From: DAHUYF01 sp035623985
GTDB taxonomy: Bacteria; Pseudomonadota; Alphaproteobacteria; ATCC43930; CGMCC-115725
Reading direction: 5' to 3'
DNA length: 64,000 nucleotides
Assembly: GCA_035623985.1 (NCBI GenBank)
Contig: DASPSJ010000040.1
Coordinates: 62,001 to 126,000, forward strand
Numbering within the stretch: the stretch's first letter is position 1; each line of letters begins with the position of its first letter. Below the pieces are notes generated by a model. It saw only the letters and a program-made list of their open reading frames with translations. It did not search any database and had not been told where the DNA came from. The translations under genes and the position numbers were made by a program. This document shows positions 17,355-25,164 of this stretch, piece by piece.

Positions 17355-18460
17355 GGACCGAAGGCCGCGGGATAGTCGACGCTGGCGCGCTCGAGATCCT
17401 CGAGCCGGCCGATGTCGCGCCAGTACTCGCGGATGGGAAAGGCCGCGACCTTGTCGTTGCGCTTCATCACGCGCTCGAACAGCACCGGCATGTCGAGCGC
17501 CTCGCCGGGCTCGATCAGGTCGAGCACGCCGGGCTCGACGACATAGACGCCGGCATTGATGAACCAGGAATAGCGCGGCTTCTCGGTGAGGCCGGCGAGA
17601 TACTCGTCGGCGAGGTCGATGACGCCGAACGGCACCTCGACCGTGTGCTCGCGCACCGCCATGGTCGCCGTCGCCCGGTGCTCGGCATGGAAGTCGAGCA
17701 GGCTGCCGAAATTGACCGCGGTGAGGAGGTCGCCGTTCATGACGATGACGGGATCGCGCGGCCGCTCGGGCAAAAGGCCCAGCGCGCCGGCGGTGCCGAG
17801 CTTGTCGCGCTCCTCGACATAGTCGATGCCGACGCCCCAGCGCGCGCCGTCGCCGAAATGCCGGCGCACGATCTCGGCCTTGTAGTTGACCGAGAGGAAG
17901 AAGCGCTCGAAGCCCTGGCGGACGAAGTTCTTGAGGATGATCTCGAGGATCGGCGTGCCGCCCACCGGCAGCATCGGCTTGGGGCAATCCTCGGTCAGCG
18001 GCCGCAGGCGCTGGCCGAGGCCGCCCGCCATCAGCACCACCCAGTTGCGGCGCTCGGTGCGCTTGATGACGTCGCCCATCAGCTCGAGTCCCACGACCCG
18101 GCCGCCATCATCGACGAGCGGCACCTGCTTCACGTCGGCGCCGCGCATCACCGCCAGCGCCGCCTCGCGGCCGAGCGCCACGGGGCAGGAAACGGGATCG
18201 CGGTTCATGACCTCGGTGGCGCGCGCCTCGAGCGCGATGCCGCGCAGCAGGCCGCGCCGCACGTCGCCGTCGGTGACGGTGCCGATGAGGCGCTGCTCGG
18301 CGTCGACGATAAGCGCGATCTGCAAGGCGCTCTCGTCGATGGCGCGGATCGCTTCGCGGATGGTGGCGTCGTCGCGCACCAGCGTCGCCCGCCACTCCTT
18401 GGCGGCGCGCCCGGCGCGGCCGGCGCCGGCGCGGGGACGATCGATGGCAATGAGCGTCAT
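17351..18460 (-). CDS. ptmE: CBS-domain sugar-phosphate nucleotidyltransferase, PtmE-like
   Basis: A 369-residue fusion. Residues about 15-120 form two CBS motifs (LIVDAEQRLIGTVTDGDVRR; VPLVDDGGRVVGLELMGDVI). Residues about 130-360 are a nucleotidyltransferase with LMAGGLGQRLRPLT, CPKPMLPVGG and the metal-binding NGDLL. This order matches PtmE, which makes GDP-GlcNAc for legionaminic acid synthesis in C. jejuni. Its presence favours a GDP- over a UDP-linked route for LegB. The start could also be an ATG six codons upstream. It is first in the minus-strand operon. The CBS pair suggests adenine-nucleotide control. Confidence 0.85.
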   Translation of the reverse strand: MTLIAIDRPRAGAGRAGRAAKEWRATLVRDDATIREAIRAIDESALQIALIVDAEQRLIGTVTDGDVRRGLLRGIALEARATEVMNRDPVSCPVALGREAALAVMRGADVKQVPLVDDGGRVVGLELMGDVIKRTERRNWVVLMAGGLGQRLRPLTEDCPKPMLPVGGTPILEIILKNFVRQGFERFFLSVNYKAEIVRRHFGDGARWGVGIDYVEERDKLGTAGALGLLPERPRDPVIVMNGDLLTAVNFGSLLDFHAEHRATATMAVREHTVEVPFGVIDLADEYLAGLTEKPRYSWFINAGVYVVEPGVLDLIEPGEALDMPVLFERVMKRNDKVAAFPIREYWRDIGRLEDLERASVDYPAAFGP

Positions 18461-18519
18461 GGGGCGATGGTGCTCCATCGAGGTTAAAAACCGGTTGCCC
18501 GCGCGCGCCGCGGTCGGCG

Positions 18520-19461
18520 CTAGCTGGTCAAGTAATTGGCCAGGCTGAGTTTCTGGATTTGGCTGGTGGCGGTGTAGGACGCTTCCATCTGGGTCTCGAT
18601 GTTCTGGAGCTGGGTGATCGCGGTCGCCTGGTTCACCGAGACGATGTTGCTGATGCCGTTCTGGGCGATGTTGAGCGTGCTCTGATGCACGGTCTCCGCG
18701 TTGGTGAGCTGAGCCTGCTGCAGCGCGAGGTTGCCGGCCATCCCGACGAGGGTCTGGGTCGCGTTGGTGAGCATCTGGCCGGCGAGGGTGATGTTGGCCT
18801 GGTCGGCGGGGCTGGTCGAGCTGAAGGGGCCGTTCTGCGCCAGGAAGTTCAGCACGCGGATGATGTGCTCGAAGGCGGGATTGTCGGCGGTGATGCCGTA
18901 ATTGACGCTGACCTGGGTGTCGATCTGCACCGGCGGGATGTTGGCGCCGCCGGCGTAGTAGCCGTTGCTCGAAGGCGGGCCGCCCACCGCGGTGGTCAGC
19001 GTCGCGGCGGCGCCTTGCGGCAGCCCCGTGAGATCGACAGGCGGGGTATCCGTATTGGTGCCGCCGAACAGGTAGCGCGTGCCGCTCTGCGTGTTGAGAT
19101 AGCCCGCCACCTGCTGCAGCAGCGTCTGCGCCTGCGTCGAGATGGTGGGCTGCGCCTGATTGTAGGCGTCGTTGGACAGCGTCGATTCGAAGCCCTGCAC
19201 CTGGCTCAGGATCTGCTGCAGCGAGAGCGCCATGGTCTGCATGTTCGTCGACACGGTGTTGATCGTGTTGATGAAGCCCTGCTGCTGCGACACCTCGGCG
19301 CGGTATTGCTCGAGCGGCGCCGCTTGCGGCGCGATCTCCGAGTAGGTCTGGGCGACGGAGCCGGTGGAAATCTCGGCGCTGAGATTGTTCATCGAGCTCT
19401 GGTTGAGCTGCATGTAATAGAGGGTGAGGTTGTTCTCGGCGGCGGTGGCGATGCGGGTCAT
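18520..19461 (-). CDS. flgL: Flagellar hook-associated protein FlgL (HAP3)
   Basis: A 313-residue flagellin-like axial protein: N-terminal D0/D1 helices (MTRIATAAENNLTLYYMQLN), RYLFGGTNTDTPP near the D1-D2 boundary typical of FlgL, and a C-terminal D0 helix ending QKLSLANYLTS. No signal peptide is present. FlgL is exported by the flagellar type III system and forms the hook-filament junction with FlgK. It follows flgK by 15 bp and is last in the flgI-flgJ-flgN-flgK-flgL run. Confidence 0.92.
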   Translation of the reverse strand: MTRIATAAENNLTLYYMQLNQSSMNNLSAEISTGSVAQTYSEIAPQAAPLEQYRAEVSQQQGFINTINTVSTNMQTMALSLQQILSQVQGFESTLSNDAYNQAQPTISTQAQTLLQQVAGYLNTQSGTRYLFGGTNTDTPPVDLTGLPQGAAATLTTAVGGPPSSNGYYAGGANIPPVQIDTQVSVNYGITADNPAFEHIIRVLNFLAQNGPFSSTSPADQANITLAGQMLTNATQTLVGMAGNLALQQAQLTNAETVHQSTLNIAQNGISNIVSVNQATAITQLQNIETQMEASYTATSQIQKLSLANYLTS

Positions 19462-19476
19462 GGCAATGGCCTCGCG

Positions 19477-21798
19477 TTACGGCTGGATCTGCATCAGCGT
19501 GTTGAACATCGAATCAACCGCCTGAATGACGCGGGCGGAGGCCGAGTAGGCGGTCTGATAGATCGTGAGGTTGGACAGCTCCTCGTCCATGTTGACACCG
19601 CTGACCGCCGAGGCCTGGGTGCTGACCGATTGCAGCACCGAATTCTGGAACTGCTCGTTGTCCTGGGCGTTGGCGGCGGCGGTGGAGGTCTGGCCGAGAA
19701 TCTGCCCGGCGTATTGGCTGAGGGTCAGCGTCAGCGGCGCAGAGAAATTGCCCGCCGCCGGAAAGGTCGGCGTCGATTGGGCGAAGCTGTCGGCGAGCGC
19801 CAGCGCGATCGAGGGGCTGGGCACGCTGGCGGTGCCGTCGAGCAGGCCGGGATTGGCGACCAGGCTGGGATCGACCTCGACGGTCGCGGCATTGTCGCCG
19901 CTCGCCGGGCTCACGCCGGTGAAGAAGCGGTTGCTTGTGTTGGGCAGCGGGTTCGACGGCGCGCTGGCGGCAAAGGTCTCGGTTCCGGTCCCGCCGGCGG
20001 TCATGGTGAGGCTGGAGGAGAGCGGATTGCCGGCGGTATCGGTGATCTGGATGAGATCGGGCGTGGGCGTGTTCCCCACGACCGGAGCGGTCACCTGAAT
20101 GCTCGAGAGCGCCGCCGGCAGCGCCGCCTGGATCGCGGCGGCGATCTGCGCCGCGGTGGCGTTGACGGGCAGCGCCGCGGTGGTGACGCTGATGCCGTCG
20201 ATGACGGCGGTGACCGTGTCGCCCGCCGCGGTGGCGCCGCTCATGGTCTGAAGCTGCGTCGACATGACGGGATTGGTGGCGGCGCCCGCCGTGAAGACTT
20301 CGGTGCCGGTGCCGCCCGCGGCCATGGCGATGGTCGAGGTAACGGGGTTGCCGGCGGAATCGACGATCTGGATGGCGCCGGCGCCGGTGGGGACCACGCT
20401 GAAATTCGACAGCGTGCCGTTGGGCGGGTTGATCGCCGTCTGGATGGCGGCGGCGATGGTGGCGGCGGAAGCGTTGGCGGGCAGCGACGCCGTGGTGAAG
20501 CTGACGCCGTCGATGGTGCCGGTGAGCCGGTCGCCGGCGGCAGTGGCGCCGACGAAGGTCTGTGTCTGGGTCGTTGCGGGATTGGACGGAGCGCTCGCGG
20601 TGAAGCTCTCGGTGCCGGTGCCGCCGCCGGCCAAGGCGACGCTCGAGGATATCGGATTGCCGGCGGCGTCGATGATCTGGAACGTGTTGGCGCCGGTGGC
20701 GATGACGCTGATGTTCGGCAGCGGCCCGTTGGGCGGATTGATCGCCGTCTGGATGGCGGCGGCGATCTGGGCGGGCGAGGCGTTGGCGGGAAGCGCCGCG
20801 GTGGTGAAGCTGACGCCGTCGATGGTGCCGGTGAGCTGGTCGCCGGCCGCCGTCGCGCCGGTCATGGTCTGGGTCTGCGCGGTCGCCACCTGGCCAGCGT
20901 TGTAGAGCTGATTGGTGAACTGGTTCAGCTCGGCGGTGAGCGCCGGAAGCTGCTGGTCGCGCATCTGCAGCAGCGCGCCGATATTGCCGCCGGTGATGTC
21001 GCTGGTGATGTCGAGGCCGTTGATGGAAATGCCGGAGCCGGCGATCGAGGCGTTGAAGGTGCCCGTGGGGGTGAAGCTCAACTGCTCGGCGATGCCGTCG
21101 ACCAGCGTCTGCCCGCTCGGCGTCGTCACCACCATGCTGTCGTCGGCGTTGGTGTAGGTCTGGACGTTCATTTGCTGCGCGAGCTGCTGGACCGCCTGGT
21201 CGCGCTGGTCTTCGAAGGTTGCGGTCGACTGGTTCAGCGCGCGGGCGCGCGCGATCTCGGCGTTGTAGGTGGCGATGTTGTTGAGCAGCGTATTGACCTG
21301 GGACACCGCGTCGCCGATGGCGGTGTCGGCGTTGCCGCGCAGCGACTGGATGCCGGAGGACATGGCGTTGAGCTGCGAGGCGAGCGTCTGGCCGGCGCTG
21401 ACGGCATTCTCCTGCGCCACCGTGTCCTCGGGCGTGGCGGCCAGCGTCTGCATCGCGCTGGTGAAGGTGTTGTAGCTGTCGCTCAGCGAGTTGGCGCCGC
21501 CGACGCTGCCGAACAGGTTCTGGATGTCCTGGTAATAAGTGCTGAGCGTGGTCGCCGCCGAGGTGACGCTGTTCTGGTTGTTCAAATTGGCGACGAGGAT
21601 CGGATCGGAGATGCGCTGCGCCACGCTGGTGGAGACGCCCTGGCCGCCTTGGCCGTCGTCGATCTGGGTTTGCGTCAGGACCTGGCGCGAATAGCCGGGC
21701 GTATTCGCGTTGGCGATGTTGCCGGCGATGACCGCCAGGTTGTTCTGGGCGGCCTGCAGCCCGGTCAGGGCATTGTCCAGCGAGAGGGCGAGGCTCAT
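19477..21798 (-). CDS. flgK: Flagellar hook-associated protein FlgK (HAP1) with triplicated insert
   Basis: A 773-residue FlgK. The N-terminus SLALSLDNALTGLQAAQNNL then ANTPGYSRQV is diagnostic, and the C-terminus has MDEELSNLTIYQTAYSAS and the final helix. It joins hook to FlgL and filament. It is longer than most FlgK proteins because of three tandem repeats of about 100 residues at roughly 308-410, 411-514 and 515-618, each with GATAAGD, T-IDG-S and AGGTGTE signatures. The repeats sit in the surface-exposed variable region, not the helical core. Confidence 0.93.
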   Translation of the reverse strand: MSLALSLDNALTGLQAAQNNLAVIAGNIANANTPGYSRQVLTQTQIDDGQGGQGVSTSVAQRISDPILVANLNNQNSVTSAATTLSTYYQDIQNLFGSVGGANSLSDSYNTFTSAMQTLAATPEDTVAQENAVSAGQTLASQLNAMSSGIQSLRGNADTAIGDAVSQVNTLLNNIATYNAEIARARALNQSTATFEDQRDQAVQQLAQQMNVQTYTNADDSMVVTTPSGQTLVDGIAEQLSFTPTGTFNASIAGSGISINGLDITSDITGGNIGALLQMRDQQLPALTAELNQFTNQLYNAGQVATAQTQTMTGATAAGDQLTGTIDGVSFTTAALPANASPAQIAAAIQTAINPPNGPLPNISVIATGANTFQIIDAAGNPISSSVALAGGGTGTESFTASAPSNPATTQTQTFVGATAAGDRLTGTIDGVSFTTASLPANASAATIAAAIQTAINPPNGTLSNFSVVPTGAGAIQIVDSAGNPVTSTIAMAAGGTGTEVFTAGAATNPVMSTQLQTMSGATAAGDTVTAVIDGISVTTAALPVNATAAQIAAAIQAALPAALSSIQVTAPVVGNTPTPDLIQITDTAGNPLSSSLTMTAGGTGTETFAASAPSNPLPNTSNRFFTGVSPASGDNAATVEVDPSLVANPGLLDGTASVPSPSIALALADSFAQSTPTFPAAGNFSAPLTLTLSQYAGQILGQTSTAAANAQDNEQFQNSVLQSVSTQASAVSGVNMDEELSNLTIYQTAYSASARVIQAVDSMFNTLMQIQP
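19945..20880. repeat. Three in-frame tandem repeats of about 310 bp within flgK
   Basis: The minus-strand translation shows three successive units, each beginning near TQTMTGATAAGD or TQTFVGATAAGD and ending in GGTGTE-F-A. Units 1 and 2 are closest. Unit 3 has diverged and carries a small insertion (VVGNTPTP). This looks like domain duplication in the exposed part of HAP1. Confidence 0.85.
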
Positions 21799-21814
21799 GC
21801 GCGTTCTCCCGGAC

Positions 21815-22279
21815 CTAGAGCCGCCGGTCGAAAGCGATGGCGAGCGCCGGCGCGTGGCGGACCGGCGCCGTCCGCCGCGCGGTGTAGCGGATCGATGGCC
21901 CGAGCTTCGATTTCACGGAGTCCACGAGCATGTCGAGCAGCTTGCGCGTCGCCGCCCGCCCGACGCGCAGCGCGCGCTCGTTCTGGGCGGCGGCATCGGC
22001 GAGCCGCGAGGCGGCGGCGACCATCTGCGCGCGCAGCGGCGCCGGCAGCGCGATGAGCTTCACGCCGCCGGCGCCGAGCCGCTTGATCGCGCCCTGATAA
22101 AGCTGGGACAGGCGAAGCTTCTCGCGCTGCAAGGCGCCGATGTCGCGCACCTGCCCGGCGCGCACCAGGTCGGTCTCGTGCGCCAGCAGGTCGGCGAGCC
22201 GCATCATCAGGTCGAGCATCTCGATCGCCGCCGCGGCGGTCGTGGGCGCGGCGGCCGGGCCCTGCGTCGCCGGCGTCAT
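21815..22279 (-). CDS. flgN: FlgN-like flagellar export chaperone
   Basis: A 154-residue, predominantly alpha-helical protein with long heptad-like stretches (ALQREKLRLSQLYQGAIK) and no signal peptide. FlgN is the cytoplasmic chaperone that keeps FlgK and FlgL soluble and delivers them to the export gate. FlgN sequences are weakly conserved, so the call rests mainly on size, helical character and position directly before flgK in the operon. The start overlaps the flgJ stop (ATGA). The last 25 or so residues are basic and probably disordered. Confidence 0.7.
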   Translation of the reverse strand: MTPATQGPAAAPTTAAAAIEMLDLMMRLADLLAHETDLVRAGQVRDIGALQREKLRLSQLYQGAIKRLGAGGVKLIALPAPLRAQMVAAASRLADAAAQNERALRVGRAATRKLLDMLVDSVKSKLGPSIRYTARRTAPVRHAPALAIAFDRRL

Positions 22280-22596
22280 CTTTTCTCCTGGGTGCGGAGA
22301 ATCTCGCGCTGCACGGCATTGGCGATGCCGATGCCGCCGCGCCGCGCCGCGACCTTGCTGTATTCCTGCAACAGCAGCGAGCGATAGACCGCCTCGGCGC
22401 TGCCGCCGCCGAAGACGGCGTCGGCCTCGACGCCGGAAAACATGGTCTCGAAGGATTGCGCGAGGAAGAAGCTCTCGAAATCCTCCGCCGTCTTGCGCGC
22501 GGCCGCCGGATCGGCCGCCGCCGCCGCCACGGCTGGCGCGGCGCCGGCGATGCCCGAGGCGGCGAGCGAAAGGGGAAGGGCGGCGTCCGCGTCCAT
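22276..22596 (-). CDS. flgJ: FlgJ-type rod-binding protein, single domain
   Basis: A 106-residue protein with the Rod-binding (FlgJ N-terminal) domain: AAARKTAEDFESFFLAQSFE then AVYRSLLLQEYSKVAARRG and a terminal helix. It has no muramidase domain, as is usual in alphaproteobacteria, where a separate enzyme cuts peptidoglycan. It acts as rod scaffold or cap. Its ATG overlaps the flgI stop (TGATG) and its stop overlaps the flgN start, fixing both ends. Confidence 0.88.
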   Translation of the reverse strand: MDADAALPLSLAASGIAGAAPAVAAAAADPAAARKTAEDFESFFLAQSFETMFSGVEADAVFGGGSAEAVYRSLLLQEYSKVAARRGGIGIANAVQREILRTQEKR

Positions 22597-23867
22597 CACA
22601 TCAGCTCGATCTCGGCCTGCAGCGCGCCCGCGGTCTTGATCGCCTGCAGGATGCTGATCATGTCGCGCGGGCCGACACCGAGCGCGTTCAGGCTGGCGAC
22701 CAGCTCTTGCAGGCTCACGCTCGCGGGCAGCACCGCCATGCGGCGGTCGGATTGCTCGTCGACGTCGATCTTGGTGCGCGGCACGACCACGGTGGCGCCG
22801 CCGCCGCCCGGCGCGAACTGAACCCCTTCCCGGCCGGGCGCGCCCGGCAGCCCCGGCGACTGGGCGCCGCCGGCGGCGGGCGGCGCGAAGGTGGTGGGCT
22901 GGCCCGCCGGCGCGAAGGGGTTGGGCTGCGAGACCTGCGGCGTCTCGGTGACGCGCACGGTGAGGTTGCCTTGCGCCACGGCGACGGTGCTGATGCGCAC
23001 GCTCTCGCCCATGACGATGACGCCGTTGGCCTCGTCGATGATGACGCGCGCCACCTGGTCGGGCTCGACGCGGAGCTGCTCGATGTCGGTGAGCAGCGAG
23101 ACGAGGTCGCCCTTGAAGCCGGGAGGCACGCTCAGCAGCACGGTCGAGGGGTCGAGCGGCTTCGCCGCCGGCGCCTTGAGATAGCTGTCGATGACGTCGG
23201 CGACGCGGCGCGCGGTGGTGAAATCGGGATTGCGCAGCGTCAGGTTGACGGTTTTGAGCTTGGCGAGGTCGAATCCGACCTCGCGCTCGACGATGGCGCC
23301 CGAGGCGACGCGGCCGGCGGTCGGCACGCCCTTGGTGACGGAGGAGGCCTGGCCGCGCGCCTGGACGGCGCCGGTGGCGACACTGCCCTGGGCCACGGCA
23401 TAGACCTCGCCGTCGGCGCCGAGCATCGGCGTGACCAGCAGCGTGCCGCCAAGCAGGCTCTTGGCATCGCCCAAGGCCGAGACCTGGACATCGATGCGCC
23501 CGCCCTGGCGGGAAAAGGGCGGCAGCGTGGCGGTGACCATGACGGCGGCGACGTTGTTGGTGCGCAGCGACGTGTCGCGGGCGTTGACGCCGAGCCGCTC
23601 GAGCATGCCGATGAGGCTCTCGCGGGTGAAGATCGCGTTGTTGAGGCTGTCGCCGGTGCCGTTGAGGCCGACGACGAGGCCGTAGCCCACCAGCAGGTTG
23701 TCGCGCACCCCCTCGAAATCGGCGATGTCCTTGATCCGCGAAAGCGCGCCGGCCGGCACCGCTTGCGGCAAGAGCAGCAGCAGCGCGGCAAGGGCGCTGA
23801 GCGCGAGGCGTCTGAGGCGGGCGGCGCAGGACATGGCAGCGGAGGGTCGGGGGGCCGGGAGGGTCAT
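22596..23867 (-). CDS. flgI: Flagellar P-ring protein FlgI
   Basis: Up to 423 residues with a cleavable signal peptide (LALSALAALLLLLPQAVPAGA), then SRIKDIADFEGVRDNLLVGY, the classic FlgI start, and a C-terminus ending LQAIKTAGALQAEIELM. It forms the periplasmic P ring around the rod. Before the VVVPRTKIDV segment there is a Pro/Gly/Ala-rich stretch of about 45 residues, longer than usual. The sigma54-like promoter at 23882-23896 would place the transcript start almost on the ATG at 23867, so the in-frame ATG at 23834 may be the real start. Confidence 0.95.
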   Translation of the reverse strand: MTLPAPRPSAAMSCAARLRRLALSALAALLLLLPQAVPAGALSRIKDIADFEGVRDNLLVGYGLVVGLNGTGDSLNNAIFTRESLIGMLERLGVNARDTSLRTNNVAAVMVTATLPPFSRQGGRIDVQVSALGDAKSLLGGTLLVTPMLGADGEVYAVAQGSVATGAVQARGQASSVTKGVPTAGRVASGAIVEREVGFDLAKLKTVNLTLRNPDFTTARRVADVIDSYLKAPAAKPLDPSTVLLSVPPGFKGDLVSLLTDIEQLRVEPDQVARVIIDEANGVIVMGESVRISTVAVAQGNLTVRVTETPQVSQPNPFAPAGQPTTFAPPAAGGAQSPGLPGAPGREGVQFAPGGGGATVVVPRTKIDVDEQSDRRMAVLPASVSLQELVASLNALGVGPRDMISILQAIKTAGALQAEIELM

Positions 23868-23881
23868 CGTCGCTTCGTCTT

Positions 23882-23896
23882 GCCAGACTCATGCCA
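23882..23896 (-). promoter_or_regulatory. Sigma54-type -24/-12 promoter for flgI
   Basis: Read on the minus strand: TGGCATG-N4-TGGC, against consensus TGGCACG-N4-TTGC, with correct GG-GC spacing. It would drive the flgI-flgJ-flgN-flgK-flgL run, which fits sigma54-dependent class III genes in Caulobacter. Found by eye. Confidence 0.6.
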
Positions 23897-23998
23897 AGGC
23901 GAAACCCGCGTCCCGCCTGAGATTTCCGCGCCGAAAGCGGCCCGGAGCGCGGCAAACCGTGCCGACCCGGCAAGATTTGCCGCGAATGTCAGCGTCCG

Positions 23999-24014
23999 TT
24001 AAGCGGACCTTAAC
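23999..24014 (+). promoter_or_regulatory. CtrA box upstream of fliX
   Basis: A perfect TTAA-N7-TTAAC lies 55 bp before the fliX ATG. In Caulobacter, fliX is an early, CtrA-activated flagellar gene divergent from flgI, exactly the arrangement here. Confidence 0.7.
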
Positions 24015-24068
24015 CGTGGCCGGGCATGCTGCCGGCGGTTGCGAGGCCGTGAAAGGCGCCACGACGCG

Positions 24069-24485
24069 ATGAGAATCGAGTGGACCCAGCCGCTCCGGCG
24101 GGCGACGACGCGGCGCGACGGGAAGACCGACCCGGCCTCGGGCGAGAAATTCGCCGCGGCGCTTAGCGGCGAGCAGGCCGCCGCCCCGCCTTCGGCACCC
24201 CCGCCGCTCAGCCCCGTCGAGCTGCTGCTGAGCGTCCAGGAGGTGCCGGACGCCCTTGCCGGCCGGCGCCGGGCGGTGCAGCGCGGCAATTCCCTGCTGG
24301 ACCGGCTGGAAGAGCTGCGCCTTGGCCTCTTGGCCGGTATCATCCCGCGCGAGCGGCTGAGCGAGCTTGCCCGCCTGGCGAGAACCGCGCGGGAAACCGT
24401 CGACGACCCCCACCTCGCGGCCCTCTTGGACGAGATCGACCTGAGGGTCGCCGTGGAACTGGCGAAGCTCGACATCGCGGTTTGA
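24069..24485 (+). CDS. fliX: Flagellar assembly regulator FliX
   Basis: A 138-residue protein starting MRIEWTQPLRR. The C-terminal half carries the FliX signature LLSVQEVPDALAGRRRAVQR, GNSLLDRLEELRLGLLAG and LDEIDLRVAVELAKL. FliX couples completion of the basal body to FlbD activity at sigma54 promoters in Caulobacter. FlbD is not in this window. The ATG at 24069 matches the family N-terminus. A longer frame from 24039 is unlikely. Its divergent placement to flgI is conserved. Confidence 0.92.
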   Translation: MRIEWTQPLRRATTRRDGKTDPASGEKFAAALSGEQAAAPPSAPPPLSPVELLLSVQEVPDALAGRRRAVQRGNSLLDRLEELRLGLLAGIIPRERLSELARLARTARETVDDPHLAALLDEIDLRVAVELAKLDIAV

Positions 24486-24536
24486 TCGCCTCAAAAACTA
24501 TCAGTAATTTCAACGAACTGTCATCTTTCGAGCCGC

Positions 24537-24565
24537 TTGCTCCGGGGGCATCGGATTCATATACT
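24537..24565 (+). promoter_or_regulatory. Sigma70-type promoter for dksA
   Basis: TTGCTC, 17 bp, TATACT, ending 39 bp before the dksA ATG. A purine-rich AGGGAG ribosome site follows. Good spacing, found by eye. Confidence 0.55.
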
Positions 24566-24604
24566 CACGCACGTTTTTCGCCCCAGGGGTTCAGGGAGCA
24601 AGTG

Positions 24605-25021
24605 ATGCGGCCGACGCTTCCGCCAGACTACAGGCCCACCGAAGCAGAGGAATTCATGAACCCTCTGCAGCTCGAATATTTTCGGCAGAAGCTCCTGCGC
24701 TGGCGTGCGGAATTGCTGGCGGAGTCGACGGAGACGCTGCTGCATCTGAAAGAGGAGAGCCTGGCCGAGCCCGACCTCACCGACCGCGCCTCGCTCGAGA
24801 CCGAACGCGCGATCGAGCTGCGCACGCGCGATCGCGAGCGCAAGCTGATCTCCAAGATCGACGCGGCGCTGCTGCGCATCGAAGATGGCAGCTACGGCTT
24901 TTGCGAGGAGACCGATGAGCCGATCAGCCTGCGCCGGCTCGAAGCGCGTCCGATCGCGACGCTGAGCCTCGAGGCGCAGGAGCGCCACGAGCGCATGGAG
25001 CGCACGCATCGCGACGATTAA
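24605..25021 (+). CDS. dksA: DksA/TraR-family RNA polymerase-binding factor
   Basis: A 138-residue DksA. It has an N-terminal coiled-coil hairpin with the tip region DLTDRASLETERAIELRTRD, then the zinc-finger region YGFCEETDEPISLRRLEARP and the C-terminal helix LSLEAQERHERMERTHRDD. It modulates RNA polymerase with ppGpp. Only one Cys of the usual C4 finger remains (FCEE), a pattern seen in other alphaproteobacterial DksA proteins and expected to make folding zinc-independent. The ATG at 24605 is chosen for its AGGGAG site. It lies between flagellar operons but is a general regulator. Confidence 0.93.
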   Translation: MRPTLPPDYRPTEAEEFMNPLQLEYFRQKLLRWRAELLAESTETLLHLKEESLAEPDLTDRASLETERAIELRTRDRERKLISKIDAALLRIEDGSYGFCEETDEPISLRRLEARPIATLSLEAQERHERMERTHRDD

Positions 25022-25081
25022 GCGAGCGTTATTCCGAAATTCATCGATAAATATAAAGAGCGCATGTTGCGCGGGGCGGCG

Positions 25082-25163
25082 TACAGCCTGCGCCGTGCGG
25101 CTCTCGCGGTTGCAAGAGCAACCGCTGTCGCCGCCAACGACGAACGCGCAGAGCGCGTTCGTG
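25082..25163. repeat. Type I composite palindrome, copy B
   Basis: Hairpins gcggttgc-aaga-gcaaccgc (25106-25125) and cgaacgcgc-aga-gcgcgttcg (25141-25161) have the same order and spacing as copy A. It sits between the convergent dksA and flgH genes and may double as a bidirectional terminator, though no T-run follows. Confidence 0.75.
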
Positions 25164-25164
25164 T

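Noticed and set aside
18559..22056. Open frame of 1165 codons on the plus strand opposite flgL, flgK and flgN
   Set aside because: It is a GC-bias shadow: the protein is Arg/Gly/Val-rich without domains, and the minus strand carries clear FlgK and FlgL.
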